A stretch of 64,000 nt of DNA from Janthinobacterium silvisoli (GCF_014200725.1 NZ_JACHCL010000006.1:186001-250000), one strand, 5' to 3'. Shown: positions 36,244 through 45,554, counted from the first letter of the stretch. Numbers and translations are program-made. The notes: a model not told the origin generated them from the letters alone.

Positions 36244-38598
36244 ATGACACGCATGACATCTTCAACCTCCGCTGGCAACGCTGGCTCGAAACCGCCCCCG
36301 AAAGGCAGCAAAACCAAACGCTTTTTCCTGATGGCCCTGTTCTCCGTGCTGGGCCTCGGGGTAGTCGGCGTTTTGCTGGTGGTGTTTGGCCTGGCGATGG
36401 CGTACCCGAACCTGCCTGCGCTCGATACCCTGACCGACTATCGGCCAAAGATGCCGCTGCGTATCTTCACGTCCGATGGCGTGCTGATCGGTGAGTTTGG
36501 CGAGGAGCGCCGCAATATGGTGCACATCAAGAATGTTCCTGACGTGATGAAGAAAGCCGTGCTGGCCATCGAGGATGACCGTTTCTATGAACATGGCGGC
36601 GTCGATTACCTGGGCATTACCCGCGCAGCCCTGCACAACCTGACGGGCGGCGCCAAGCAAGGCGCCTCGACCATCACGCAGCAGGTGGCGCGCAATTTCT
36701 TCCTGTCCAGCGAACAGACCTTGAAGCGCAAGGCCTATGAAGTCTTGCTGGCATGGAAGATCGAGCAAAATCTCAGCAAGGACCAGATCCTGGAAGTCTA
36801 TATGAACCAGATTTATCTGGGGCAGCGCGCCTATGGCTTCGCCTCGGCCGCGCAAATCTATTTTGGTAAGGATATCAAGGACATCACCGTGGCGGAAGCT
36901 GCCATGCTGGCCGGCTTGCCGAAAGCGCCGTCGGCCTACAACCCGGTGGTCAATCCGAAACGCGCGCGGATGCGCCAGCAATACATCCTGCAACGTATGG
37001 CGCAGCTGGGCTACATCACGCCAGCCCAGTACGAGACGGCAAAAAATGAAGAGCTGAAGGTCAAGACCGACAGCAGCTCATTTGGCGTGCACGCCGAATA
37101 TGTGTCGGAAATGGCGCGCCAGCTGGTCTACGAGCAATTCAAGGAAGACACCTATACGCGCGGCCTGAACGTCTACACCACCATCACCAAGGCTGACCAG
37201 GATGCCGCCTATCTGTCCTTGCGCAAGGGCGTGATGGATTACGAAAAGCGCCACGGCTACCGCGGCCCGGAATCGTATATCGAGATTCCAAAAACCAAGG
37301 CTGAGGCGGACGATGCGATTGAAACGGAACTGGCCGACCACCCTGACAGCGACGACATCATCGCCGCCATGGTGCTGCAGGCATCGCCCAAGTCGATCCA
37401 GGCCGTCACCTCGGCCGGTGAAGAGATCAGCATCACCGGCCCCGGCCTGACCTTCGGTGCCGCCTGGCTGTCGGACAAGGCTGCGCCTAACCGCCGCATC
37501 AAGCGCGGCGCCGTGATCCGCGTCTCGCAGGAAGGCAGCAACTGGGTCTTGACGCAAATGCCTGAAGTGCAATCGGCCTTCATCTCGGCCAGCACCAGCG
37601 ACGGCGCCATCCGCGCCATGGTGGGCGGCTTCGATTACAACCGCAACAAGTTCAACCACGTGACGCAGGCATGGCGCCAGCCGGGCTCGTCCTTTAAACC
37701 CTTCATTTATTCCGCTTCGCTGGAACGCGGTTTGTCGCCATCGACCATCATCAACGATGCGCCTATTTCGTTTGACGCAGGCCAGACGGGCGGCCAGGCG
37801 TGGGAGCCGAAGAACTACGACAGCAAATACGAAGGTCCGATGACCATGCGCAAGGGCTTGATGAAATCGAAGAACATGATTTCCATCCGTATCCTGCACA
37901 AGATCGGCGCCAAGTATGGCCAGGAATACGCCACCCGCTTCGGCTTTGATGCAGACAAGAATCCGCCCTACCTGACCCTGGCCTTGGGCGCCGGCAACGT
38001 GACGCCGCTGCAGATGGCGGGCGCGTATGCCGTGTTCGCCAACGGCGGCTACAAGATCAATCCCTACCTGATCGCCAAGGTGACCGATAGCGATGGCAAG
38101 ATCTTGTCGCAAGCCAACCCGGACAAGGCTGGCGATGAAGCCCACCGCGTGATCGACGAACGCAATGCCTTCCTGATGAACAGCATGCTCAACGACGTGG
38201 TGCGCCACGGCACGGCCATCAAGGCGATGTCATTGAAACGCACTGACCTGGCCGGCAAGACGGGCACCACCAACGATTCCATCGATGCCTGGTTCGCCGG
38301 TTATCAAGCCAAGCTGGTGGGCATCGCCTGGATCGGCTACGACCAGCCGCGCAACCTGGGCAACCGAGAAACGGGCGGCGGCCTGGCCTTGCCGATCTGG
38401 GTCAATTACATGGCCACGGCGCTGAAGAATATTCCAATCGAGGAACGCGCCGTGCCCGATGGGCTGATCCTCGTGGGCGACGAGTACTACTATGCGGAAA
38501 ACCCGCCGGGCACGGGCGTGGGCAGCCTGGAAGGCGCAGCGCGGGGCACGCCGGAGGAAGAGAAAGCAAAAGAGGCCGTGAAGAACGAGCTCTTCTAA
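36244..38598 (+). CDS. mrcA: Penicillin-binding protein 1A (bifunctional transglycosylase/transpeptidase)
   Basis: PBP1A polymerises and cross-links peptidoglycan. The 784-residue protein has a short basic cytoplasmic tail, a membrane helix (about 30-55), a GT51 domain with EDDRFYEHGGVDYLGITRA and GASTITQQVARN, an intervening OB-like region, and the transpeptidase domain. The transpeptidase motifs are SSFK (in QPGSSFKPF), SKN and KTGTT. The second ATG at 36253 is possible. Divergent to pilMNOPQ, the classical ponA-pil arrangement of Pseudomonas and Burkholderiales. Confidence 0.96.
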   Translation: MTRMTSSTSAGNAGSKPPPKGSKTKRFFLMALFSVLGLGVVGVLLVVFGLAMAYPNLPALDTLTDYRPKMPLRIFTSDGVLIGEFGEERRNMVHIKNVPDVMKKAVLAIEDDRFYEHGGVDYLGITRAALHNLTGGAKQGASTITQQVARNFFLSSEQTLKRKAYEVLLAWKIEQNLSKDQILEVYMNQIYLGQRAYGFASAAQIYFGKDIKDITVAEAAMLAGLPKAPSAYNPVVNPKRARMRQQYILQRMAQLGYITPAQYETAKNEELKVKTDSSSFGVHAEYVSEMARQLVYEQFKEDTYTRGLNVYTTITKADQDAAYLSLRKGVMDYEKRHGYRGPESYIEIPKTKAEADDAIETELADHPDSDDIIAAMVLQASPKSIQAVTSAGEEISITGPGLTFGAAWLSDKAAPNRRIKRGAVIRVSQEGSNWVLTQMPEVQSAFISASTSDGAIRAMVGGFDYNRNKFNHVTQAWRQPGSSFKPFIYSASLERGLSPSTIINDAPISFDAGQTGGQAWEPKNYDSKYEGPMTMRKGLMKSKNMISIRILHKIGAKYGQEYATRFGFDADKNPPYLTLALGAGNVTPLQMAGAYAVFANGGYKINPYLIAKVTDSDGKILSQANPDKAGDEAHRVIDERNAFLMNSMLNDVVRHGTAIKAMSLKRTDLAGKTGTTNDSIDAWFAGYQAKLVGIAWIGYDQPRNLGNRETGGGLALPIWVNYMATALKNIPIEERAVPDGLILVGDEYYYAENPPGTGVGSLEGAARGTPEEEKAKEAVKNELF

Positions 38599-38600
38599 AA

Positions 38601-38717
38601 ACACCCAACAGTACCTACTGCGCGTCGTGCTTTGCAGCCTGCGATGCTCACCGTACTAAAGTACGGTTGCGCTTCTTAGCCACAAAGCACTGCCGCTCGC
38701 TACGGTTCTGTTGGGCG
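38601..38717 (-). repeat. ERIC-like imperfect palindrome, copy B
   Basis: Inverted copy of the element at 845-962, starting 3 bases after the PBP1A stop. The central hairpin (ACCGTACT AA AGTACGGT on the plus strand) is unchanged. The closing terminal repeats are CACCCAACAG (38602-38611) and CTGTTGGGCG (38708-38717), different in sequence from copy A but still complementary to each other. No gene is seen. Confidence 0.8.
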
Positions 38718-38727
38718 TTTTAACATA

Positions 38728-38758
38728 AAAAAGGCAGACTTTTTCAGTCTGCCTTTTT
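38728..38758. terminator. Bidirectional terminator between PBP1A and cyaY
   Basis: AAAAAGGCAGACT (38728-38740), loop TTTTC and AGTCTGCCTTTTT (38746-38758). It is a 13-bp stem including the A/T runs, between convergent genes. Confidence 0.9.
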
Positions 38759-38788
38759 ATTGTCTCTGCAAAAACCTAGGCACAGAGT

Positions 38789-39118
38789 TTATTTCAACAC
38801 CACCTTGGTACCCGCCTGCTCGCTGGCCATGGTCGACAAGGCGGCGAACAGTTCGCTGTCGTCGCGCGTATTGCGCCATTCGTCGCCGACGCGTTTGTAA
38901 TGGAAGCCACCGGAACGGGCGGCGATCCACATTTCGCGCATGGGGGCCTGGCTGTTGACGATGATTTTCGTGCCGTTATCGATGAACTCGATTTCCAGCA
39001 CATTGCCGCTGCGGCTGCATTCGACGTCGAGCACGTCCTCATCGTTCAGCCGGTCCAGCGCCGCCTCGATGTCTGTCAGGGTGGCTTCGGCCAGGGCCAG
39101 GAATTCCGATTCGCTCAT
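38789..39118 (-). CDS. cyaY: Iron donor protein CyaY (bacterial frataxin)
   Basis: CyaY binds iron and modulates iron-sulfur cluster assembly at IscS. The 109-residue protein starts MSESEFLALAEATLTDIEAALD with the acidic first helix, then DVECSRSGNVLEIEFIDNGTKIIVNSQAPMREMWIAARSGGFHYKR, the frataxin beta sheet. I chose the ATG at 39118. Divergent from lptM 40 bp away, the conserved cyaY / lptM pair. Confidence 0.96.
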   Translation of the reverse strand: MSESEFLALAEATLTDIEAALDRLNDEDVLDVECSRSGNVLEIEFIDNGTKIIVNSQAPMREMWIAARSGGFHYKRVGDEWRNTRDDSELFAALSTMASEQAGTKVVLK

Positions 39119-39158
39119 GCTACACTCCAAAGATCTTAATCAAACCGTGATTCTAATC

Positions 39159-39335
39159 GTGAAGTCATCCTCAGCGTTTTATATCGGCACCGCCATTGTG
39201 GTTACTAGCCTGCTGGCAGGCTGCGGCCAGCCCGGCCCCCTGTACCTGCCCAAGCCACCGGCCGCCAAACCGGCGCCAGCCAAGGGCCCGATCCAGCCGG
39301 CCGCCGTGCCGCCGCCACCGGAAATCGTTCCTTAA
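39159..39335 (+). CDS. lptM: LPS translocon maturation chaperone LptM (YifL-like small lipoprotein)
   Basis: LptM is a small outer-membrane lipoprotein that helps LptD fold with the right disulfides. This 58-residue product starts at GTG 39159, has a signal ending in the lipobox LAGC, then the family signature CGQPGPLYLP and a Pro/Ala-rich tail. A GTG at 39147 is an alternative start. Its position next to cyaY is conserved. Its stop codon overlaps the stop of msrQ on the other strand (shared TTAA). Confidence 0.88.
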   Translation: MKSSSAFYIGTAIVVTSLLAGCGQPGPLYLPKPPAAKPAPAKGPIQPAAVPPPPEIVP

Positions 39336-39991
39336 ATCGAACGCGCCGGGGTGCTTGCCGCCCTGGCGCTTTTCGCCCGCTTGCTCCAGGCGTAATACAC
39401 GCGAATTAACAGCAGTAACAAGACGATGCCACCAAACAGCGTCGGTTGCGCAAAATTATGCTTGCCTGCCTTCATCCACCAGAAGTGCAGGATGCCCAGC
39501 GGCGCGATCACATAAATTAGCCGATGCAACCACTGCCAGCGCTTGCCCCCCAGGCGCTTGACCATGCCGTTCGTGCTGGTCAGGGCCAGCGGTATCAGCA
39601 AGACAAAGGCAATAAACCCCACCGTGATGAACGGGCGCTTGAGCACATCAGCCCACATTTCCTGGACATCAAAGAAATGATCGAACCATAAAAAGGTCAT
39701 GAAGTGCAGGAAGGCGTAAAAAAACGCAAACAGGCCCAGCATGCGACGCAGCTTGATCAGCCAATTCCACTGCGTGAGGCGCCGCAAGGGCGTCACGGCC
39801 AGGCTGATGCACAGCAAATACAGGGTCCAGTCGCCGGTGCCGCGCGTAATGAATTCCAGCGGCTCGACCAGCTGCCCTGAATACGTCAGCCAGACCATGC
39901 GTGCAAACGGCAGCAGCGCCAGCACGAAGATCAGGCTTTTCAGCCAGCTCAGCTGCCTGGGCGTAGGGTTAAGGTTGAAACTGAGGGCCAT
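39332..39991 (-). CDS. msrQ: MsrPQ heme-binding membrane subunit MsrQ
   Basis: MsrQ is a heme b membrane protein that passes electrons from the quinone pool or flavin reductase to MsrP. The 219-residue protein has about six hydrophobic helices. Histidines likely to bind heme occur in FYAFLHFMTF, KRWQWLHRLIYV and LGILHFWWM. It follows msrP by 8 bp on the same strand. The terminal TTA overlaps the lptM stop. Confidence 0.93.
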   Translation of the reverse strand: MALSFNLNPTPRQLSWLKSLIFVLALLPFARMVWLTYSGQLVEPLEFITRGTGDWTLYLLCISLAVTPLRRLTQWNWLIKLRRMLGLFAFFYAFLHFMTFLWFDHFFDVQEMWADVLKRPFITVGFIAFVLLIPLALTSTNGMVKRLGGKRWQWLHRLIYVIAPLGILHFWWMKAGKHNFAQPTLFGGIVLLLLLIRVYYAWSKRAKSARAASTPARSI

Positions 39992-39999
39992 CGGCGTCC

Positions 40000-40977
40000 T
40001 TAAAAGAATTTCTTCAGATCCATGCCCGCATACAGTGGCGCGACCTCGTTATAGCCGTTGAACATCAGGGTCTTGCGCTTGCGTGCGAAGAAACCGTCTT
40101 CGCCGATGCGCCGTTCGCTCGCTTGCGACCAGCGCGGATGATCGACGTCCGGGTTTACATTCGAGTAAAAGCCGTATTCGGCGGGGGCCGTCAGATTCCA
40201 GGCCGTGCGCGGCTGGTCCTTGACGAAACGGATCTTGACGATGGACTTGGCCGATTTAAAACCATACTTCCACGGCAATACCATGCGCACGGGCGCTCCA
40301 TTCTGGTTCGGCAAGGTTTCGCCATACATGCCCAGGGTTAGCATTGCCAGCGGGTGGTTCGCCTCGTCGATGCGCAAGCCTTCCACATACGGCCATTGCA
40401 GCACGCGGCTGCCCACGCCCGGCATCTGCTTCTTGTCGGCCAGGCTGATGAATTCCACATACTTGGCGTTGCCGGTCGGCTCGACTTTCTTGATGATTTC
40501 CGAAAAGGAATAACCGATCCAAGGGATCACCATCGACCAGCCTTCCACGCAGCGCAAGCGGTACACGCGCTCTTCCAGCGGCGCCAGTTTCAACAGCGCA
40601 TCGAGGTCCAGCGTCATCGGCTTTTTCACTTCGCCTTCGATACTGACCGTCCACGGACGCGTGCGCAAAGTGCCCGCATTTTGCGCCGGATCGCTTTTAT
40701 CGGTGCCGAATTCGTAGAAATTATTGTAGGTGGTGGCGTCTTTGTAGGCGGTCTGCTTGTCCTGCACCGAATACGCGGGATTGAGCTTGGCGGCCAGCTT
40801 GGGATTGCTGCCTTGCGCGTAGGCGTCGCGGCTGAGCATCTCCAGCAGCGCGGCGCTGGAGATAGAGCCGAGCGCAGCTTGTTTGATGAAACTGCGGCGC
40901 GCTTCAAACACGGCGCGCGGCGTAATTTCAGAAGAAAAAGGCAAATTGATGCCGTTGGGACTGCGTTTGATCAACAT
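40000..40977 (-). CDS. msrP: MsrPQ catalytic molybdoprotein subunit MsrP
   Basis: MsrP is a periplasmic molybdopterin enzyme that repairs oxidised methionines in envelope proteins. The 325-residue precursor has a twin-arginine signal ([13 protein letters not shown]). The molybdenum-ligand cysteine lies in [18 protein letters not shown]. Other family stretches are [14 protein letters not shown] and [20 protein letters not shown]. The MsrQ gene follows at 8 bp. Upstream is a System II cytochrome c gene cluster separated by a palindromic element. Confidence 0.96.
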   Translation of the reverse strand: MLIKRSPNGINLPFSSEITPRAVFEARRSFIKQAALGSISSAALLEMLSRDAYAQGSNPKLAAKLNPAYSVQDKQTAYKDATTYNNFYEFGTDKSDPAQNAGTLRTRPWTVSIEGEVKKPMTLDLDALLKLAPLEERVYRLRCVEGWSMVIPWIGYSFSEIIKKVEPTGNAKYVEFISLADKKQMPGVGSRVLQWPYVEGLRIDEANHPLAMLTLGMYGETLPNQNGAPVRMVLPWKYGFKSAKSIVKIRFVKDQPRTAWNLTAPAEYGFYSNVNPDVDHPRWSQASERRIGEDGFFARKRKTLMFNGYNEVAPLYAGMDLKKFF

Positions 40978-41084
40978 GGAAACTCCGGAAAAAGTGCAGG
41001 TCTCTTGGTCTACAACCGATGAGACTACCTTACACCAATTCCGAAATGCCGTTTATAAAGCTTCCGTGATACTTCTAATGTGAG

Positions 41085-41176
41085 CAAAAAAAGTTCAGGG
41101 CAAGGCGCCTTGCCGCAGGCAGTACGAATAGTACGACCAGGCAAGGCAACGCCGCCATGGGCTTTTTATCGGACAC
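41085..41176 (-). repeat. REP-like palindromic element, likely terminator of the ccs operon
   Basis: On the minus strand, just after the ccsA stop, come GGCGGCGTTGCCTTGCC, a GTAC-n5-GTAC core (41122-41134), and a perfect 16-bp palindrome GGCAAGGCGCCTTGCC (41099-41114). Seven Ts follow (41092-41086). The two GGCAAGGC-type arms can pair in more than one way. The T run suggests transcription stops here. Confidence 0.7.
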
Positions 41177-41177
41177 A

Positions 41178-42332
41178 TTACAGCTTGCCGTAGGAGTGCA
41201 GACCGGAGAGGAACATATTTACGCCCAGGAAAGCAAACGTCGTCACCAGCAAGCCGACCAGCGCCCACCAGGCAGCCACGCGGCCGCGCAAGCCCGTCAC
41301 CAAGCGCATGTGCAGCCAGGCGGCATAATTGAGCCAGACGATCAGCGCCCAGGTTTCTTTCGGATCCCACGACCAGTAGCCACCCCAGGCTTCAGCCGCC
41401 CACAGCGCGCCCAGGATGGTGGCCACAGTGAAGAACGCGAAACCGATGGAAATCGCCTTGTACATGACGTCGTCCAGCACTTCCAGCGATGGCAAACGGT
41501 CGACCAGGTAGCCACTCGATTTCAGCAGATAGGCGGACGCCACCATGGCCGACAGCGAGAACGTGCCGTAGCCGATGAAGTTGGCCGGTACGTGGATCTT
41601 CATCCACCAGCTTTGCAGGGCCGGCACCAGCGGCTGGATATCGGCCGCATCGCGCGTGACCGTGTACCACAGCAGGAACACCACGGCGGCCGTTATCACC
41701 AGCATGACGAAGGCGCCCAGCTGGCGCGTGGCGTAATGCTGTTCGTAGTACAGGTAAAACATGGCCGTGATCAGAGAAAACAGGATGAACACTTCATACA
41801 GGTTCGACACCGGGATGTGGCCTACGTCAGCACCGATCAGGTAAGACTCGTACCAGCGCACCAGCATGCCCGTCAGGCCCAGCACCACACCGGCCCAGCA
41901 CAGCACGGAACCGATGGACGAACCGAAGTCCGTGCGTGTAATCAGGCTGATCCAGTAAAACAGGGTAGCCAGCACGAACAAGGTGCCCATCCACAGGATG
42001 GCCGATTGGCTCGACAACATGTATTTCAGGAAAAACTTCTGGTTTGCCATGTCCAGCTGGCCACCGTACAGGCTGATGGCAAACAAGGACAGCAAGGCAG
42101 CGGCAGGAATCAGCCAGCGCACGGGTTTCCAGTACCAGCCCAGCCAGGCAAAGGTGGGCGCGGCCGCCAGCAAGATGGCTTTTTCATAGATATCCATGAA
42201 TTCGCCATAGCGCGCCAGGCCGAACAGGGCCGCCGCCAGCAAGCCAGCACCGTACACCCAGTCAACCAGGCTCAGGCGTTTAAAGAAACCCGGCTCCTGG
42301 GTATATGTTTGCTTATCTGCCAATTCCATCAT
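41178..42332 (-). CDS. System II cytochrome c biogenesis protein CcsA/ResC (TIGR name CcsB)
   Basis: This membrane protein carries heme across the membrane for attachment to apocytochromes c. The 384-residue sequence has about eight hydrophobic helices and the heme-handling WWD-type motif WGGYWSWDPKETWALIVWLNYAAWLHMR. Conserved histidines flank it (HVPANFIGYGTFSLSAM). GGAGAGAA precedes the ATG at 42332. It follows resB by 52 bp, and both are needed for the synthase. Naming differs: CcsA/ResC in one scheme, CcsB in TIGR03144. Confidence 0.92.
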   Translation of the reverse strand: MMELADKQTYTQEPGFFKRLSLVDWVYGAGLLAAALFGLARYGEFMDIYEKAILLAAAPTFAWLGWYWKPVRWLIPAAALLSLFAISLYGGQLDMANQKFFLKYMLSSQSAILWMGTLFVLATLFYWISLITRTDFGSSIGSVLCWAGVVLGLTGMLVRWYESYLIGADVGHIPVSNLYEVFILFSLITAMFYLYYEQHYATRQLGAFVMLVITAAVVFLLWYTVTRDAADIQPLVPALQSWWMKIHVPANFIGYGTFSLSAMVASAYLLKSSGYLVDRLPSLEVLDDVMYKAISIGFAFFTVATILGALWAAEAWGGYWSWDPKETWALIVWLNYAAWLHMRLVTGLRGRVAAWWALVGLLVTTFAFLGVNMFLSGLHSYGKL

Positions 42333-42384
42333 TTCTCTCCATGTCAGGCAAAGTTGCCCTTAGGCAATTATCTCTGTGCGCAGC

Positions 42385-44499
42385 TTACGCCGATTGTGGC
42401 AGTTTGCGCTTTAATATCTCAAATTCTTTTTCAAAGTCCAGGGTCTTGCGTTGCGTGCTCATGGCCATTACTGCCTCGCTGCCGCCCTTGCCCTCTTCAT
42501 CGCCTGCCACATCGCGTATCCAGACCCACAGGCGGCGCTCACGGATATAGAACATGGAAAACACGCCGATCACCAGGAACAGGCAACCGAGGTAGACCAC
42601 GCTCTTGCCCGGCGAACGCGTCACCTGCAGCACCGATGCCTTGATTTCCGTGAAGTCTTCCAGTTGCAGATACACGGGCGCGCCATAGAAGAAGCTGTCG
42701 GACAGCGCATTGGTGGCCAGTTGCAAAAAGCGGCCATGGGCTTCATCCGCCTCGACGCTCTTCAAGCCATCCTTGACCCGTGCCACCTGCCACAAGTCCC
42801 ACAGGCTGCCGTTCAGGATCTTCATGAAGATATCGGCAGCCTTTTCCTGCTCAGCGGGTGGAACTTTTTCCAGGAAATGCGAAATAGCCAGGAAGCCGCC
42901 CTCCTTTCCATTGCCGGCAAAGATGGCCAGGCTCTTGGCGGCCGATTCCTGCAGCTGGACACGCAAGGCTGCCGCGTCCGCCTGCGGCATGGCCCGCTGC
43001 GCATATTGTCCGGCCGCCTGCTCGCGCAATGCCGGATCTTGCAGCGCGGCGCGCAAGCGCATCCATTCGCTCACGCCATGATTGTCATCGGCGGGAATAC
43101 GCAGATAGCTGAACGGATCGCCAGGATTGACGCGCATGCCGGCCAAAAAGACGGTAGCGCCGTCGACTGTGACGGGCTGCATATAATTCTGGTACTCGCG
43201 CGCCTGGCCCGTCTTGTCGCGCAGAATGTATTGCACGCTGGGGCCCACATTCTTCAAGTCCTTGTTATGCGCATTCTTGGCAGCCGAACCCAGGCGCTTG
43301 TCCAGGCCCACGGCGAATTTCTCGTTGAAACTTTCCGACTTGTTGACCGCGCGCACATCCTGGCCCGCGCTGACGTTTTCCACGTTGAAAGGACGGAAAC
43401 CGGTCCACTCCACCGTGTAGGCATTGTCGTCGCCACCGGCCAGCGGCGTCTTGCCGCCCACCGCGCCATTGATGTCGAAACGCTGGTCCATCTTGCCCGT
43501 CATGGGAAAGCCTGTCAGCTTGAGCTTGCTGCCGCCATCTTCAAAGCTGGACTGGTACAGCGCCAGGCCCTTGTAGATCAGCGGTTCATTGACCTTGATG
43601 GTGGCCGGGAAAGACTTGCCCGTTTCATGGTCGGTGATCACCACATCGCTGGCGAACAGCTTGGGCATGCCGGTGCTGTAAAAATCGATATGGAATTTTT
43701 TCAGCAAAATGGTGATGGGCAAATCCTGGATCAGCACGCCATCGGCCTGGGGAATGATGGCGGTGGTGCTCGACGAGCCTTCCGGGATCATGGTATTGCC
43801 ACGGAAGGTAGGGTTGGCCAAGCTCAAACGGTGCTCGGCAGGAATCTCGGCGATCACGCCGTCGCCGGCAAACGGCGTCTTGCCGAACACCCATTGCTGT
43901 ATGCGGATCGGCATTTCCGAATCGAGCAAGCCGCCCACGCAAATGACGACGATAGCGCCATGGGCAAAGATATACCCCCATTTGTTGGCGCCGCCCCGCT
44001 TCGCCGCCACCAGGGTAGCGTCCCCTTTGGTCACCAGCTTGGTCTGGTAACCGGCATCCTTCAGGCGCTGCGCCGTCTGCTGCGCCAGCTCGGCACGCGC
44101 CAGCGGCGTTTGCCATTCCATCTTGTGGTGAAAGTTGCGCAGCGATTGTTCGCGCACGTTTTCGCGCCAGCTGCGCATATCCTTGAGCATCTTGGGCCCA
44201 TTGCGCACGATGCACAGGGAGGTGGAGGCGACCAGGAAACCCATGATCACCAGGAACCACCAGGCCGAATACACCGAATACAGGCTCAGCTTGTCGAAGA
44301 CGGCAAACCAGAACGGACCGAACTGGTTGACATAGTTGGGCATCGGCTCATTCTGCTTGAGCACGGTGCCGATAATGGACGCCACGGCGATCAGGGTCAG
44401 CAGGCTGATGGCAAAGCGCATCGACGATACCAGCTCGACGAATTCGGCAAGGCTGCGGCGCTGCGTTTTTATTTCGATTCCGGTCGTGCTGGTGCTCAT
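42385..44499 (-). CDS. resB: System II cytochrome c biogenesis protein ResB/Ccs1
   Basis: ResB pairs with the heme carrier CcsA/ResC and presents apocytochrome c. The 704-residue protein has ResB-type helices: three near the N-terminus (ISLLTLIAVASIIGTVL, AWWFLVIMGFLVAST, YIFAHGAIVVICVGGLL) and one near the end (VVYLGCLFLVIGVFSMFY). A large periplasmic domain sits between. Family stretches are GTVLKQNEPMPNYVNQFGPFW and NEPLIYKGLALYQSSFEDGG. I chose the ATG at 44499, since 50 extra codons upstream lack similarity. A cytochrome c4 gene lies immediately upstream. Confidence 0.93.
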   Translation of the reverse strand: MSTSTTGIEIKTQRRSLAEFVELVSSMRFAISLLTLIAVASIIGTVLKQNEPMPNYVNQFGPFWFAVFDKLSLYSVYSAWWFLVIMGFLVASTSLCIVRNGPKMLKDMRSWRENVREQSLRNFHHKMEWQTPLARAELAQQTAQRLKDAGYQTKLVTKGDATLVAAKRGGANKWGYIFAHGAIVVICVGGLLDSEMPIRIQQWVFGKTPFAGDGVIAEIPAEHRLSLANPTFRGNTMIPEGSSSTTAIIPQADGVLIQDLPITILLKKFHIDFYSTGMPKLFASDVVITDHETGKSFPATIKVNEPLIYKGLALYQSSFEDGGSKLKLTGFPMTGKMDQRFDINGAVGGKTPLAGGDDNAYTVEWTGFRPFNVENVSAGQDVRAVNKSESFNEKFAVGLDKRLGSAAKNAHNKDLKNVGPSVQYILRDKTGQAREYQNYMQPVTVDGATVFLAGMRVNPGDPFSYLRIPADDNHGVSEWMRLRAALQDPALREQAAGQYAQRAMPQADAAALRVQLQESAAKSLAIFAGNGKEGGFLAISHFLEKVPPAEQEKAADIFMKILNGSLWDLWQVARVKDGLKSVEADEAHGRFLQLATNALSDSFFYGAPVYLQLEDFTEIKASVLQVTRSPGKSVVYLGCLFLVIGVFSMFYIRERRLWVWIRDVAGDEEGKGGSEAVMAMSTQRKTLDFEKEFEILKRKLPQSA

Positions 44500-44678
44500 A
44501 CCTTGATACTCATACTGAATCTGCAATCTTTGAAGGGGGATTTCGGGTGGTTGACAGTAGCCCGCGCAAGGGGGCAGCATACTCCTGTTTGCGCCGCATT
44601 TTGTAAAAAAGGGCAGCCTGTGCAGGCTACCCTTTCGTATTATCCGCACAAGCGTGCATGAGAAGCAATACTATGAAA

Positions 44679-45368
44679 TTATTTCAAGCCGGCAATATAA
44701 TCGGCCACGGCGGCGATCTCGTCGTCGGACATACGGCTGGCGATGGTATGCATCGGTGCACTGTTCTTGCGGGCGTCCGCCTTGGTGCTGCGGAACAGGG
44801 TCAGCTGGGCAACCGTATAGTCCTGATGCTGACCGGCAATGCGCGGATACTGGATGGGGATGCCATTGCCCGTCGCGCCATGACAGCTGGCACAGGCGGC
44901 TATTTGCTTGCCGGCGATGCCACCGCGGTAAATCTTCTTGCCCAGATCGATCGTATCCTTGTTCTTGGCGGTGCCCGGCTTGGCGACTTGCGCAGCCAGA
45001 TAGGCAGCGATATTTTTCTTGTCGGCGTCGCTGAGCATCTTGGCGTAGGTCGACATCACGGCCTGGTTGCGCTCTGGCGTCGTGAAATCGACCAGCTGCT
45101 TGTACAGATAGCTTTCATGCTGGCCAGCCAGCTTGGGATTGGCGACGATGGTGGAATTACCGGCAGCGCCATGGCAAGACATGCAGGCAGGCAAGCCGCG
45201 CGCCGCATCGCCATCGCTGTACAGGGTGGAACCCTTGCCAGCGTCAACCTTGACGGCAGCGGCAGGAGCATGGGCAGGTTTCGTTTCTTCGACCGCGGAA
45301 GCAGTTGCCGATACAGCCAGCAAAGCAAGCAGCATGGATTTGACAAACGGTGAAAACGCACGATTCAT
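44679..45368 (-). CDS. Diheme cytochrome c4
   Basis: Periplasmic electron carrier of 229 residues with a signal peptide (ending near ATASAVEE) and two c-type heme sites: CMSCH and CASCH, each with a downstream methionine ligand. The two halves are related (GLPACMSCHGAAGN and QIAACASCHGATGN; PKLAGQHESYLYKQL and PRIAGQHQDYTVAQL), as in cytochrome c4. It stands next to the resB-ccsA assembly genes that make such proteins. Divergent from engB. Confidence 0.93.
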   Translation of the reverse strand: MNRAFSPFVKSMLLALLAVSATASAVEETKPAHAPAAAVKVDAGKGSTLYSDGDAARGLPACMSCHGAAGNSTIVANPKLAGQHESYLYKQLVDFTTPERNQAVMSTYAKMLSDADKKNIAAYLAAQVAKPGTAKNKDTIDLGKKIYRGGIAGKQIAACASCHGATGNGIPIQYPRIAGQHQDYTVAQLTLFRSTKADARKNSAPMHTIASRMSDDEIAAVADYIAGLK

Positions 45369-45488
45369 TCAAGCACCCTGGGACAGTGAGAAATTAGTGG
45401 TGGACCTTGCCGCGCTCCTGGGATTTTTGCTTTATTTTCAGGGCCGCAAGCCGCATCGCTGCTACGCCGGCAACAATAAGCAACCCCT

Positions 45489-45500
45489 TATTGTACAATA
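45489..45500. promoter_or_regulatory. Perfect 12-bp palindrome in the cytochrome c4 / engB spacer
   Basis: TATTGTACAATA is fully symmetric and contains TACAAT, a -10-like hexamer, on both strands. It could be part of a bidirectional promoter or a regulator site. The -35 regions are weak on both sides. Confidence 0.35.
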
Positions 45501-45554
45501 GCTTTTTAGCGTTATCGTTCTCTTATCGCTCCCTTTTGCAGCTTTACTACTCCC

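Noticed and set aside
38940..39158. Longer N-terminus for lptM reading back through cyaY
   Set aside because: That part is antisense to cyaY and would destroy the lipoprotein signal; the GTG at 39159 gives a proper one.
42451..44661. 736-codon open frame antisense to resB
   Set aside because: It mirrors resB in a GC-rich genome, has no recognisable domain and no ribosome site. The resB protein explains the region.
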